In this document: positions 51,561 through 60,257 of the stretch, one piece after another | Layout of the letters: each line of letters starts with the position of its first letter | Numbering within the stretch: the stretch's first letter is position 1 | Notes under the pieces: model-generated | Seen by the model: only the letters and a program-made list of their open reading frames with translations | The model's database searches: none | What the model was told of the DNA's origin: nothing | Origin: JAHEEL01 sp963785245 | GTDB lineage: Bacteria > Actinomycetota > Acidimicrobiia > Spongiisociales > UBA5794 | Direction: 5' to 3' | Assembly: GCA_963785245.1 (NCBI GenBank) | Contig: CAWAUO010000006.1 | Location: 1-64,000, forward strand | DNA: 64,000 nucleotides | Translations under genes and position numbers: made by a program

Positions 51561-52694
51561 ATGGGACATCACGATCTCACCACCGCAGCGATCGAGCAGA
51601 AACTGCTCGACAACGAGGCAATCGTTGCCAGAGCCAGGGCCGAGCAGATGTCCCTGCTCCGCGAACTCGACCGGCGGCAAGTCGCGACCCGTGACGGTCA
51701 CCGGTCCCTCAAGGAATGGGTTGCGGGCCGGGTTGATGTCGCCCCGGAGACCGCCGGCGTCCTCGTATCAACCAGCCGCCGGCTTGAGGATCTTCCCGAC
51801 ATCGACGACGCGGTCGCAATGGGTGAGATCGGCTTCGACCGGGCCGTCGCCGTCTCCCGCCTCGCGGGCCGTGACGACGCCTTGGACCTGTTGAACGAAG
51901 CCGCCGGGTATGACATCGAAGGCATCCGAGTCCTGGCGGCCCGTCGGCGACGGATGAGCCGTCTCGATGAGATCCGATCGTTCGAGGAACGCTACGTCTC
52001 GATCCAACCGAACCTCGATGAATCCTCCTGGCGCCTCACCGGACAGCTGACCGGGTTCGCCGGGCGCACCGTCGTCGCAGCCCTCGAAACCCGTGGCGAC
52101 ACCTTCCCGTACGGGTCCGAGGTCACACCGGCACGCACCACCAAGAATGCCGACGCCCTGTGGTCGATCAGCCACGACGCCGTCGCCGGTAGCGACGGCG
52201 CCACCGTGGACAGTGCTTCACCGGTCCTGACCGTCTTCGTGGAGGCTTCCGAAGCCGCACGGTCGAGTGGGGCGACTGGCGTAACGTTGGAGGCCGGTCC
52301 GCGGGTCGGGGCGAATGCGATCGAGGCAATCCTGTGCTCCGGCGTTGTTGAAGTCACCTCCCGGACCCGGGACGGGCAACCCCTCGCCCTGGGACGCCGG
52401 ACACGGGTGATCCCGCCTCGTGTGCGACGGTTCGTCCTGCATCGCGACGACGGACGATGCACGATCTCGGGATGCACATCGCGCTATCGCCTCCAGGCGC
52501 ATCACATCGTTCCCTGGTCCCACGACGGCCGAACGGACCCGGAGAATCTGACGACGTTGTGCTGGTTCCACCACCAGGTCGTGATCCACGGCCAAGGCTT
52601 CCGCATCGACCCGTCCGCCCCACCCCAACGCCGCAGACTCCTCAACCCAAGAATCCACGCACCACCCCGTCGCACGAGTTGGAGCGTCGCGTAG
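51561..52694 (+). CDS. DUF222 / HNH endonuclease-domain protein
   Basis: 377 residues: DUF222-type helical domain (about 1-230: ALREL-like LLRELDRRQVATRDGHRSLKEWV, RADTAGVL-like APETAGVLVSTSRRL) and C-terminal HNH motif (RRFVLHRDDGRCTISGCTSRY, LQAHHIVPWSHDG, NLTTLCWFHHQVVH). The family is abundant in actinobacteria, is related to the 13E12 repeat proteins, and is spread by mobile elements. Upstream, 51310-51560 holds no gene. Confidence 0.88.
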   Translation: MGHHDLTTAAIEQKLLDNEAIVARARAEQMSLLRELDRRQVATRDGHRSLKEWVAGRVDVAPETAGVLVSTSRRLEDLPDIDDAVAMGEIGFDRAVAVSRLAGRDDALDLLNEAAGYDIEGIRVLAARRRRMSRLDEIRSFEERYVSIQPNLDESSWRLTGQLTGFAGRTVVAALETRGDTFPYGSEVTPARTTKNADALWSISHDAVAGSDGATVDSASPVLTVFVEASEAARSSGATGVTLEAGPRVGANAIEAILCSGVVEVTSRTRDGQPLALGRRTRVIPPRVRRFVLHRDDGRCTISGCTSRYRLQAHHIVPWSHDGRTDPENLTTLCWFHHQVVIHGQGFRIDPSAPPQRRRLLNPRIHAPPRRTSWSVA

Positions 52695-52742
52695 CCACGC
52701 TTTCGCCGGCCCCCCAGTCGTCCGGGTAGCCTGACCACCACG

Positions 52743-52916
52743 ATGCCGACCCCGAACGCCGCACCGGACTATCAGCAGAACAGCATCGAACGGTTGTTGC
52801 TCAGACCGGGGTGGACGTTCAAGGGTCTCCAGCCATTCGCCATCGCTCCCTGGCAGACCTGGTCGCTCGCTCTCCTCGCCGTCATCGTCACCGTCCTCCT
52901 CGTCTGGGTCTTGTAG
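52743..52916 (+). CDS. Small tail-anchored membrane protein (57 aa)
   Basis: ATG 52743 to TAG 52916. The product is polar at first (PTPNAAPDYQQNSIERLLL), then ends with one membrane helix (WSLALLAVIVTVLLVWVL) at the extreme C-terminus. No family recognised. The helix and coding-like codon use support it as real. Confidence 0.5.
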   Translation: MPTPNAAPDYQQNSIERLLLRPGWTFKGLQPFAIAPWQTWSLALLAVIVTVLLVWVL

Positions 52917-53362
52917 AGGCGAATCGAGGGCAGCACAGCGGCTGGCCCTGGCGCTTCGCTCTGATCAGTCACAATGGTCGGGACGCGTGATGGGGACGCC
53001 CACGTGAGGCGGCCCCATCCGACAGCATCGGACGCTGCTACTTGACCAGCTCGATATCGCCGCCGGCCTGCTGGGACTCAACAACACTGGGTGCCAACGC
53101 GAGCTTCGATCACACCCCAATCGGGCAGGTTCGTCGCGGATCGCTGTCGGCCGCGTGCCAATGCGCAGTGGTGGTGTCTGGCTCGCCGGTATCGGGACCG
53201 CGTTCTTCGACGCTCTCTTCTGCTTCGCCGGCGGTGAGGTGGCGGTGTCCGGAGGAAGGTCCCTTCCGAGGCCGGAGGAAGAGGGTCGCCAAACCGAATG
53301 AGCGCCGAGGTCAATCACTGGCCGATTTCTACGAACAGATACCAGTATCGCTCCGAAGACCC
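52917..53362. other. Region downstream of tmRNA without supported gene
   Basis: About 450 bp with several open frames on both strands but none with protein-like sequence or a good start. Given the duplicated tmRNA end just to the right, it may hold remnants of a lost integrated element. A Glu-rich fragment on the reverse strand near 53150-53250 could be a decayed gene. Confidence 0.35.
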
Positions 53363-53388
53363 CCGGTGGAGGTGGGGGGAATCGAACC
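53363..53388. repeat. Duplicate of the tmRNA 3' end (attachment scar)
   Basis: Twenty-six bases identical to 53521-53546, the T-arm and acceptor end of the tmRNA gene. The copy is 158 bp away on the 3' side. tmRNA 3' ends are a classic integration site; this looks like the outer att copy left after most of an element was lost. Confidence 0.75.
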
Positions 53389-53520
53389 TTCGACAACCAC
53401 CGAAGACACACCCGGACCACACCACGCATCACAGCGGAACAACGCCTCCAGGCGGAAGGAATCGAAGATCCACGGCACGAAGTCGAACCCGAGAAGGGCT
53501 CGACCGACGTCACAGCAGCA

Positions 53521-53546
53521 CCGGTGGAGGTGGGGGGAATCGAACC
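53521..53546. repeat. tmRNA-proximal copy of the 26-bp repeat
   Basis: Covers the last 22 bases of the tmRNA gene plus four bases beyond. Identical to 53363-53388; after it the sequences differ at two bases and then diverge. Confidence 0.75.
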
Positions 53547-53879
53547 CCCGTCCCATGAGGTTTCAGCGTCGGCATCTCCGAGCGCAGCCGACAGCGAGCT
53601 TTCGGAACTCTGGAGACGCCGTCGGCCGTTTCTCCTGAGCCCTAGTTGGAATTGTCTTACCCCACCGGTCCCAACACCCCGGCGGGGGCATCCTGCATTA
53701 TTATGCCCGGATCCGGCGAGGCAGGCACCCTCCGGGCGGACACGCTGCGTTAATTAGGCAGCGAGTGCGTAACTTTCGTTGTCGGCACTTATGGTTGTTT
53801 CCGGCTCTTTAACGAGGCTCCGGAGACCTCGGCTCGCTTCCGGCGCCTCAACCCTCACAGTCGAAACCATGTCACCCCC
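53525..53879 (-). ncRNA. ssrA: tmRNA (transfer-messenger RNA)
   Basis: Reverse strand, 355 nt. The 5' end GGGGGTGACATGGTTTCGAC and 3' end GGTTCGATTCCCCCCACCTCC plus A form the tRNA-like acceptor and T arm. The internal reading frame at 53754-53786 encodes ADNESYALAA and then TAA TTAA; this tag marks proteins from stalled ribosomes for proteolysis. Several pseudoknot-like GC stems follow. SmpB, its protein partner, is encoded about 1.6 kb away. The 3' CCA is replaced by CCG, so CCA is added after transcription. Confidence 0.95.
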
Positions 53880-53990
53880 GCAAAGGGGAACACGCAAGGC
53901 GCGTTCAACACCACGAATCGTAGCGCACCCAGCCGCAGAACCGCTCCCCCATCTCTCCGCTATCAACCGGCTGCAGATAGCCTCACGGCC

Positions 53991-54845
53991 ATGGATACCG
54001 ATCCCCACAGCAGTGAGAACGAGGCGGCCGCACCGCCCAGTCCGGCGCCGGCGACTGTCGACGTCAATGCCAAGGAGGCCGAGAAGCGAACGAGTGGATC
54101 ATCGCGCGGCTTCCTGATCGTAATCGCCGTGGGCGTTGTGGCGATCTTCGCCATGCAAGTGTTCACGCTGATCTCGGCGAGTCGGACCGATGACCAGATA
54201 GCAACGCTCGAAGAGCAGGTCGACGATGTGGCGTTCGATGTGTCCGAGGTTCGTCGGTCGGTGACCGACGTCGACCGCAAAGTCGACGAACTCGCGACGC
54301 AGACGCCAATCACCGCAGCAGCCTCCGGGGCGTCTGCAGCTGAGGCTCCCGATGTGCCGGTCGGCTGGCTCCCGTCATTCGAACAAGGCCAGCCCGATGC
54401 AGCCCTCGGTGTCGTGCTGGGCGAGTTGACCGGACCCGAGTACTACTCGGAGACCGAGATGACGGTCGACCCGGCGGATGGCACGACCCGCGCCTGGATG
54501 GTGTGGGCCCACTGGTGCCCCTACTGCCAGCAAGAACTCCCGCCGCTCTCCGAGTGGTACGCCGCGAACGCCGATCTCTACCCGAACGTCGAACTGGTCA
54601 GTGTGACGACGTCGATCGATCCGTCTCGCCCGAATCCGCTCGAACCGTACCTCGACGATCTGCAGCTGCCGTTCCCGGCAATTGTCGACGCCGATCTGTC
54701 GCTGGCGGGCCAATTGGGTGCGAGCGCATTCCCCTTCTGGGTCTTCACCGGCCCGGACGGAACCACCCTGCTTCGGATCGCCGGTTACCTCGAGGTCGAG
54801 CAGGTGGCGGAGATCTTCAGTCAACTCGACGGATTGTCCGCCTAG
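53991..54845 (+). CDS. Membrane-anchored thioredoxin-fold protein (TlpA/ResA-like)
   Basis: 284 residues: cytoplasmic N-terminus, one membrane helix (about 40-62, FLIVIAVGVVAIFAMQVFTLI), an extracytoplasmic coiled coil (about 65-105) and a thioredoxin-like domain (about 125-284) with active site WCPYC and cis-Pro region AFPFW. It should act in thiol-disulfide exchange on exported proteins. The coiled coil may dimerise it. Coupled to the methyltransferase by an adjacent stop/start. Confidence 0.82.
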   Translation: MDTDPHSSENEAAAPPSPAPATVDVNAKEAEKRTSGSSRGFLIVIAVGVVAIFAMQVFTLISASRTDDQIATLEEQVDDVAFDVSEVRRSVTDVDRKVDELATQTPITAAASGASAAEAPDVPVGWLPSFEQGQPDAALGVVLGELTGPEYYSETEMTVDPADGTTRAWMVWAHWCPYCQQELPPLSEWYAANADLYPNVELVSVTTSIDPSRPNPLEPYLDDLQLPFPAIVDADLSLAGQLGASAFPFWVFTGPDGTTLLRIAGYLEVEQVAEIFSQLDGLSA

Positions 54846-55415
54846 GTGTCGAGCGTGCCCCGCGCCGCGTGGAACAACCGGTACCGGGAACGGACGGCGC
54901 CGATGGAGCCGTCGGCGTTCGTCCGCGTTGAGCTTGCACCACTCCTCGGTCGACCCGGTCGGGCGCTTGATCTTGCTGGAGGTGCCGGCCGTCACTCGAT
55001 CTGGCTTGCAGAGCGTGGATGGGACGTGACGATGGTCGACACGTCAGAGGTCGCAATCGACATCACGAGGGAGCGCGCCGCGGAAGCTGGTGTTGACCTC
55101 GACCTCTTTCACACCGACCTCGTCGCTGAGGATCTCCCCGCGGGGCCCTGGGACCTGGTCCTGATGATTCATTATCTCCAGCGGGACCTACTCCCTCGCG
55201 TCATCGATCATCTGAGCGACAACGGACTGCTGGCGTTCTCGGTCGCGACCGTGCGCAATCTCGAGCGTCACGAGCGGCCGGCCGTCCCCTACCTCCTCGA
55301 TGAGGGCGAAGCTCCATCGCTCGCGGAGGGACTCAGGATCGTGCACTACGCGGAAGGCTGGTCAATCGAAGACCGGCACGAAGCGCGGCTCGTCGCTACC
55401 AACGCACACGGCTGA
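54846..55415 (+). CDS. SAM-dependent methyltransferase (TehB-like)
   Basis: 189 residues from GTG 54846, directly after the upstream stop. Class I methyltransferase: motif I ALDLAGGAGRHSIWLAERG, acidic strand end TMVDTSEVAI, and DLVLMIHYLQRDLLP in the motif IV region. The N-terminal AAWNNRYRE and overall length resemble TehB/thiopurine methyltransferase-type proteins. Substrate unknown. Confidence 0.8.
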   Translation: MSSVPRAAWNNRYRERTAPMEPSAFVRVELAPLLGRPGRALDLAGGAGRHSIWLAERGWDVTMVDTSEVAIDITRERAAEAGVDLDLFHTDLVAEDLPAGPWDLVLMIHYLQRDLLPRVIDHLSDNGLLAFSVATVRNLERHERPAVPYLLDEGEAPSLAEGLRIVHYAEGWSIEDRHEARLVATNAHG

Positions 55416-55430
55416 GCGCCAGCTGCCGGG

Positions 55431-55889
55431 TCAACGCCGGTGGCTGCGGGCGCGGTCCATCTCTCGCTTCTGCTGGCGATCGATGAGTTTCTTGCGCTTG
55501 TCGTACGTATGACGTCCCTTGGCGAGAGCGATCTCGATCTTGGCGAGTCCATGCACGAAGTAGATCTGAAGCGGGACGAGGGTGAGTCCCTGCTCGTTGA
55601 TCTTGCCGGTGAGCCGGTCGATCTCGCGGCGACGGAGCAGGAGTTTCCGCACCCGCTCAGGATCGTGTCCGCCGCCGGTCGCATACGAGTACGGAGCGAT
55701 GTGGGCGTTCTCGAGCCACATCTCACCCCGATTGAGGGTCGCGTAGGCGTCCTTCAACTGCACCTGTCCTGCACGCAGGCTCTTCACCTCTGACCCGCGT
55801 AGGACCATCCCCGCCTCGAAGGTGTCGAGGATTTCGTAGTTGTGACGTGCGCGCCGATTGGTGGCGACGACTTTGCGGCCTTCAGTCAT
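55431..55889 (-). CDS. smpB: SsrA-binding protein SmpB
   Basis: 152 residues. Motifs RRARHNYEILDTFEAGMVLRGSEVKSLRAG, NAHIAPYS and the basic C-terminal tail (KGRHTYDKRKKLIDRQQKREMDRA) that mimics a codon-anticodon in the ribosomal A site. It delivers tmRNA to stalled ribosomes. The gene order with ftsE/ftsX and prfB is typical of actinobacteria. Confidence 0.96.
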   Translation of the reverse strand: MTEGRKVVATNRRARHNYEILDTFEAGMVLRGSEVKSLRAGQVQLKDAYATLNRGEMWLENAHIAPYSYATGGGHDPERVRKLLLRRREIDRLTGKINEQGLTLVPLQIYFVHGLAKIEIALAKGRHTYDKRKKLIDRQQKREMDRARSHRR

Positions 55890-55901
55890 GATGTGCTGAG
55901 G

Positions 55902-57101
55902 TTAGAGGTACTTGGCGGGATTCACGGGGTTGCCGTTGATCCGGACTTCGAAGTGGAGGTGGGGTCCGGTCGACACACCGCTTGTTCCGATGTAGCCGAT
56001 GATCTGACCCGACTTCACCGACTCCCCCGCAGCCACGGCGAACTTCGACTGGTGGGCATACAGCGTGATCATGCCTCCCCCGTGGTCGATCATGATCGAG
56101 TTGCCGTAGCCGCCCTTGCCGGCGGCGAAGATGACCGTGCCAGAAGCTGCGGCAGCGATCGGTTGCCCCATTCCGCCACTCATGTCCACGCCGTTGTGCA
56201 TCAGCGAGTAGCCGTGGATTGGGTGGATGCGGGGGCCGAAGCCCGACGAGATCGCCCCGGGAACGGGTCGCCTCAGCATTCCCGGTGAAGAGCCGCCGGC
56301 TTTGGTCTGCTGTGCGATCAGCTTCCTGATCGATGCCTGCTCCTTCTCGAGCGAGGTGATCTCACCTTCGATCTCCTCGATCTCGGCGTCATACGCAGCG
56401 AGGAGCGAGCGTTGATCCTCGTACACCTGATCGAGCGCGTCGCTTGCCTTCTCCATCTCATCCTGGAGGATCGCGAGACGCTCTTCGGCGGCGTGGAGTT
56501 CCGCGAGATCAGCGGAGAGCCCCACTTCCTGCTCTTCGATTGCGGCGCTGGCCGCCTGTTCATCGATCAGCAGCGTCTCGAACCGTTCGACGGTCTCGGT
56601 GCCGTCCGCGGTGACCCGATCGAGGTACACCAGGCCGACGGCAATGTCGGTCCAGACCTTGGCAGATAGCGCAACGGCCGGGACACCCGAACCCGCACTC
56701 ATGTACGTCTCGACGGCGTGGAACACAGCGTCGTCGCGGGCCGACCCCAACTCAGACCTCGTCATCGCAAGCGACTGATACTGGGCGTGGAGATCGGTTC
56801 GGACGTCGCGAAGGGATCGCTCCTTGCGGGAGATTCCGGACTCGACCGCGAAGAGCTCCGTCCGGAGCGAAGTGAGCGACTTGAGGACCTCATCCATTCG
56901 GGCTTGAGTCGCCTGAATCTCGCCGGCGAGAGAACTCCGATTGGCCGTCACTGCATCGATCTGGCTGCTCAACGACTCGATGCGCTGCTTGACGCTCTGG
57001 AGGTCGCCAGCACGATCCTCATCGGCCGAGGCTGCAGGCACGATGACGAGCAGCAGAACCAGGGCCAGACCGGAAACGAGGAGACGGCGCGCGCGTGTCA
57101 C
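55902..57101 (-). CDS. EnvC-like M23 peptidase / murein hydrolase activator
   Basis: 399 residues: signal peptide (1-26), long coiled coil (about 30-255) and a C-terminal M23/LytM domain (about 285-399) with HNGVDMSGG, the HAH-equivalent YAHQSKF, and GPHLHFEV. The zinc ligands (His, Asp and HxH) are present, so it may be catalytic. GTG 57101 overlaps the ftsX stop. Coupling to FtsEX suggests the ATPase complex controls this cell wall hydrolase at division, as for EnvC or RipC. Confidence 0.92.
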   Translation of the reverse strand: MTRARRLLVSGLALVLLLVIVPAASADEDRAGDLQSVKQRIESLSSQIDAVTANRSSLAGEIQATQARMDEVLKSLTSLRTELFAVESGISRKERSLRDVRTDLHAQYQSLAMTRSELGSARDDAVFHAVETYMSAGSGVPAVALSAKVWTDIAVGLVYLDRVTADGTETVERFETLLIDEQAASAAIEEQEVGLSADLAELHAAEERLAILQDEMEKASDALDQVYEDQRSLLAAYDAEIEEIEGEITSLEKEQASIRKLIAQQTKAGGSSPGMLRRPVPGAISSGFGPRIHPIHGYSLMHNGVDMSGGMGQPIAAAASGTVIFAAGKGGYGNSIMIDHGGGMITLYAHQSKFAVAAGESVKSGQIIGYIGTSGVSTGPHLHFEVRINGNPVNPAKYL

Positions 57102-57985
57102 GTTCGCAGGTACTTGTGGACCGTGAGGCTCAGGCCACTGCCGATGAGACCGGCGAGCACCCCAAACATCAGGACCAGCGCGCCCTGCGAATAGAGATAG
57201 TCGTGTTGGACGGCGACGTTGATCCAGTCCGGCAGATCGGTCAAACGATCAACCGCCAGTTGCTGGGCAACGACAACGAATCCGACGGCGAGAGCGGCTC
57301 CGATGAACCCCTCAATGGCCCCTTCGAGTAAGAACGGGACGCGTATGAACCAATTCGACGCACCGACGAGACGCATGATCTCGATCTCCTCCCGTCGGGC
57401 GTAGATCGCCATGTGAATGGTATTGGCAATGAGGGCAACGGCGGCAACACCGAGGGCGAGCGCGAGCAACCAGAACATCACTTGGAGGCCGTCGCGCAGC
57501 GAGATCATGGCATCGATGGCCTGCCCGGCCGACTGGACTCTTAAGAGCCCAGGTGTGGCCTGGAGGCGCGTCACGATGGTCTGGTAGTCGTCGGGATTGA
57601 CCGGCTTGATGCGAAGCGAGGCCGGGACGATGTCCGGGCTCTCTTCGATGACTCGGAGCGTTGCCGGTTGGTTCGACAGCAGCAGGCGGGCCTCATCGAG
57701 TGCTTCGGACTTCGAGACGAAGTAGACACTCTCCACCTCTTCCCAACTGTCCATCTCCGCCTGCATCTCGGGCACCGACGTCAGGGCGTCGTCGCGGACG
57801 AAAGCGATGACACGAACATCTTCGGCCCATTGGAGGGTGTTGATCCGCACCACCTCGCCGAAGACGAGGGTTCCGAAGGTGAGCGTGAGCGAGATGAAGA
57901 CGGCGAGCACAGCGCCCAGCACAACAAGACCGTTCCGGCCGATGTTTGCGAACGCCTCTCTGAGGAGATAGGAGATCCGGCTCAT
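57098..57985 (-). CDS. ftsX: Cell division protein FtsX
   Basis: 295 residues, four membrane helices (about 20-45, 175-200, 222-248, 266-290) and a large extracytoplasmic loop between the first two. Motifs: SYLLREAFANIGRNGLV at the start, VYFVSKSEALDEAR in the loop, and MVARREEIEIMRLVGASNWFIRVPFL-like segment before helix three. It pairs with FtsE and transmits ATPase movement to the M23 hydrolase. ATGA overlaps with the ftsE tail frame and GTGA with the peptidase. Confidence 0.95.
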   Translation of the reverse strand: MSRISYLLREAFANIGRNGLVVLGAVLAVFISLTLTFGTLVFGEVVRINTLQWAEDVRVIAFVRDDALTSVPEMQAEMDSWEEVESVYFVSKSEALDEARLLLSNQPATLRVIEESPDIVPASLRIKPVNPDDYQTIVTRLQATPGLLRVQSAGQAIDAMISLRDGLQVMFWLLALALGVAAVALIANTIHMAIYARREEIEIMRLVGASNWFIRVPFLLEGAIEGFIGAALAVGFVVVAQQLAVDRLTDLPDWINVAVQHDYLYSQGALVLMFGVLAGLIGSGLSLTVHKYLRT

Positions 57986-58945
57986 GCCTCGACCTCTTCT
58001 TCGATCTCGTCGTCGGGTTCGATCACCGCGCTGACGTCCACTTCCGGGTCGTCGGCTGTGACCTCCTCGTCGAGGGAATCGGCTTCATGTGATGCCGATT
58101 CCTCTGAAGTATCAGCCTCGTTCGACGCGGAAGCCGTAGCCGTTGTGGCTTCCGACTCGACCTGCGTCATCGACTCTGCTTCGACCGTGGTCTCGATCTC
58201 TTCTCCCTCGACGACGGTCTCCCCAATCGTGACGCCGTCAGGCAATTCGGCCGGTTCCTCGAGGGCTGTTTCGTAGACGCCGCGGCTCTCGTCGCGCAGG
58301 ACGCGGCCGCGCTCGAGTTGCGACCACGCGCCGGCGCATGGCGTCGACGATCGCATGGTCGTGCGTTGCCATCACCACGGTGGTTCCGGTGCGATTGATG
58401 CGGTCGAGGATGCGCATGATGCCAACGGAGGTAGCCGGATCGAGGTTTCCGGTCGGCTCGTCGGCGAGCAGAATCAGCGGTCGATTGACGAAGGCGCGGG
58501 CGACAGAGACACGCTGTTGCTCACCACCGGACAGGCGGCGAGGCAAGCGGTCGGCCATCTCGGAGAGGCCGACGAGTTTGAGAACCTGCGGGACCTGTCC
58601 GTCAATTGCCGAGCGTGACTTGCCCGTCACTTCCATGGCGAACGCGACGTTCTCGTAGACGGTCTTGCTCGGCAGCAGCTTGAAGTCCTGGAACACCGTG
58701 CCGATCGAGCGCCGGAGGTGTGGGATCTTCCACCCGGGCAGGACGGATGCGTGCTTCCCTGCGATCCAGATGTCGCCGTTCGTCGGACCTTCCTCGCGCA
58801 TCATGAGGCGGATGAGCGTGGACTTCCCTGACCCTGAGGGGCCGACCAGGAAGACGAATTCACCCTTGTTGATGTCGAGATCGACATCTTTGAGGGCCAC
58901 GACACCACCGTCGTAGACCTTCGTGACATTCTCAAGACGGATCAT
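57982..58945 (-). CDS. ftsE: Cell division ATP-binding protein FtsE with acidic C-terminal tail (frameshift)
   Basis: The ABC ATPase frame from 58945 has Walker A GPSGSGKST, the signature LSGGEQQRVSVARA, Walker B LILLADEPTGNLDP and H-loop THDH. After VDAMRRRVV at about 58322 the frame goes wrong and stops at 58238, but a second frame continues exactly as FtsE should (QLERGRVLRDESRGVYE) and then adds about 90 residues rich in Glu, Ser, Thr and Asp, ending in ATGA overlap with ftsX. One extra base near 58320-58325 explains it. The acidic tail is unusual for FtsE. Joined length is about 320. Confidence 0.88.
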
Positions 58946-59093
58946 GAAATCCCTATCGCGGCTGCGTCGTCCTACCCCACCCGCCAGCGCCTTGGCAGGT
59001 TACTCGCGACCCCCGTTTAGGAAGGGTATTGAGCGAGTCGCCGGTCTCCAGTCGCCAGACCAAGCAAAGTCCAGTCGAAGGCGAATTCCGGTT

Positions 59094-59121
59094 GGCGACT
59101 GGCGACTGGCGACTGGCGACT
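59094..59121. repeat. Four tandem heptamers GGCGACT with inverted partner
   Basis: GGCGACT repeats four times directly after the prfB stop. CCAGTCGCCAG at about 59048-59058 is complementary, so a hairpin can form and act as terminator. A similar GGTCGCCAGTC sequence occurs near 51384. Confidence 0.6.
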
Positions 59122-59122
59122 G

Positions 59123-60230
59123 TCAGTCCGCCTGTTCGCGGCGCCATTGGAGGTAGCTGTCTACGAGGGGGTCGAGGTCGCCGTCGAGGACGCTTTGGAT
59201 GTTGCCGATCTCATGACCGGTGCGAAGATCCTTGACCATCTGGTACGGCTGAAGCACATATGAGCGGATCTGGTGCCCCCAGCCAGCTTCGGTCTGATCG
59301 CCGCGAATCGCGTCGACCTGTTCCTGTTGCTCCAGGCGTGCCCGTTCGGCGAGACGGGCCGCGAGGAGGTGCATCGCCCTCACCCGATTCTGCGTCTGCG
59401 ACCGTTCGGCCTGACAGCTGACGACCACGCCGGTTGGGAGATGGGTGAGGCGTACGGCCGAGTCGGTCTTGTTGATGTGCTGGCCGCCCGCACCCGACGC
59501 TCGGTACGTGTCGACTCGCAGGTCCTCCGGGTTGATCTCGACCTCTTTGATGTCTACTTCGGGGATCACGTCGACGCCGGCAAATGCCGTATGGCGGCGG
59601 GCTGCCGAGTCGAACGGGCTGATACGGACAAGACGGTGGACGCCCCGCTCGCTCTCGAAGATCCCGTAGGCGTGATCGCCCTTCACCGTCATGGTCGCAG
59701 ACTTGATTCCGGCCTCGTCACCGACCATGTACTCGTCGACCTCGACGGTGAAGTCGGTTCGTTCGAGGTACCGCAGATACATGCGGAACAGCATGTCGGC
59801 CCAGTCCTGTGCGTCGACACCGCCGGCTCCGGCGTGGACCGACACGATGGCGGTCGAGTCGTCATAGGGACCGAAGAAGAGCGTCTCGCGCTCGAGACGA
59901 CCGAGGGTCGTCTCGGTCTCCCGAAGCTCACTCATCGCGTCTTCAAGTGATCCGGCATCGTCCTCTTCGACGGCGAGTTCGATCAGTACCTCGGCGTCAT
60001 CGAGGGCACCGTCGAGCGTTGCTACCTGCTCGATGGTGCGTTCGTGCCTGGCGAGGGTTCTCGTCACCTCGAGCGCTCGGTCCTGATCATCCCAGAGATC
60101 CGGGGCAGAGGCCTGCTGTCTCAGTTCGATGAGCGCAGCTTCTTTGCCTTCGACGTCAAAGGAACCTCCGGGCGTCGTCGAGTCGCGAGCGCAACTCGTT
60201 CAGGAGGGAGCGGAGATCAGTCGGTTCCAT
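59123..60230 (-). CDS. prfB: Peptide chain release factor 2 (programmed +1 frameshift)
   Basis: The gene starts at ATG 60230 (MEPTDLRSLLNELRSRLDDA), meets an in-frame TGA after 25 codons at 60156-60158, and continues in the +1 frame to 59123. Total about 368 residues. The GGQ motif (GAGGQHINKTDSAVRLTH) triggers peptide release, and SPF (ISPFDSAARR) recognises UGA and UAA. The shift is autoregulatory: when RF2 is low, slippage at CTT TGA is favoured and more RF2 is made. Placement between secA and ftsE is normal for the phylum. Confidence 0.95.
60152..60169 (-). promoter_or_regulatory. RF2 programmed frameshift site
   Basis: Reverse strand CGGAGGTTCCTTTGACG: an internal Shine-Dalgarno-like AGG followed by CTT TGA C, the conserved RF2 recoding sequence. 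Ribosomes slip from CTT to TTT and read GAC. Confidence 0.93.
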
Positions 60231-60257
60231 AGAATCCAGAGCGTACCCGTGGGACGA

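Noticed and set aside
53042..53638. 198-codon open frame across the tmRNA end
   Set aside because: Overlaps the tmRNA acceptor region and its duplicate; apparent GGGG/NRTP motifs come from tmRNA sequence.
59094..59121. Possible CRISPR array
   Set aside because: The units are seven bases without spacers; no cas genes are in the window.
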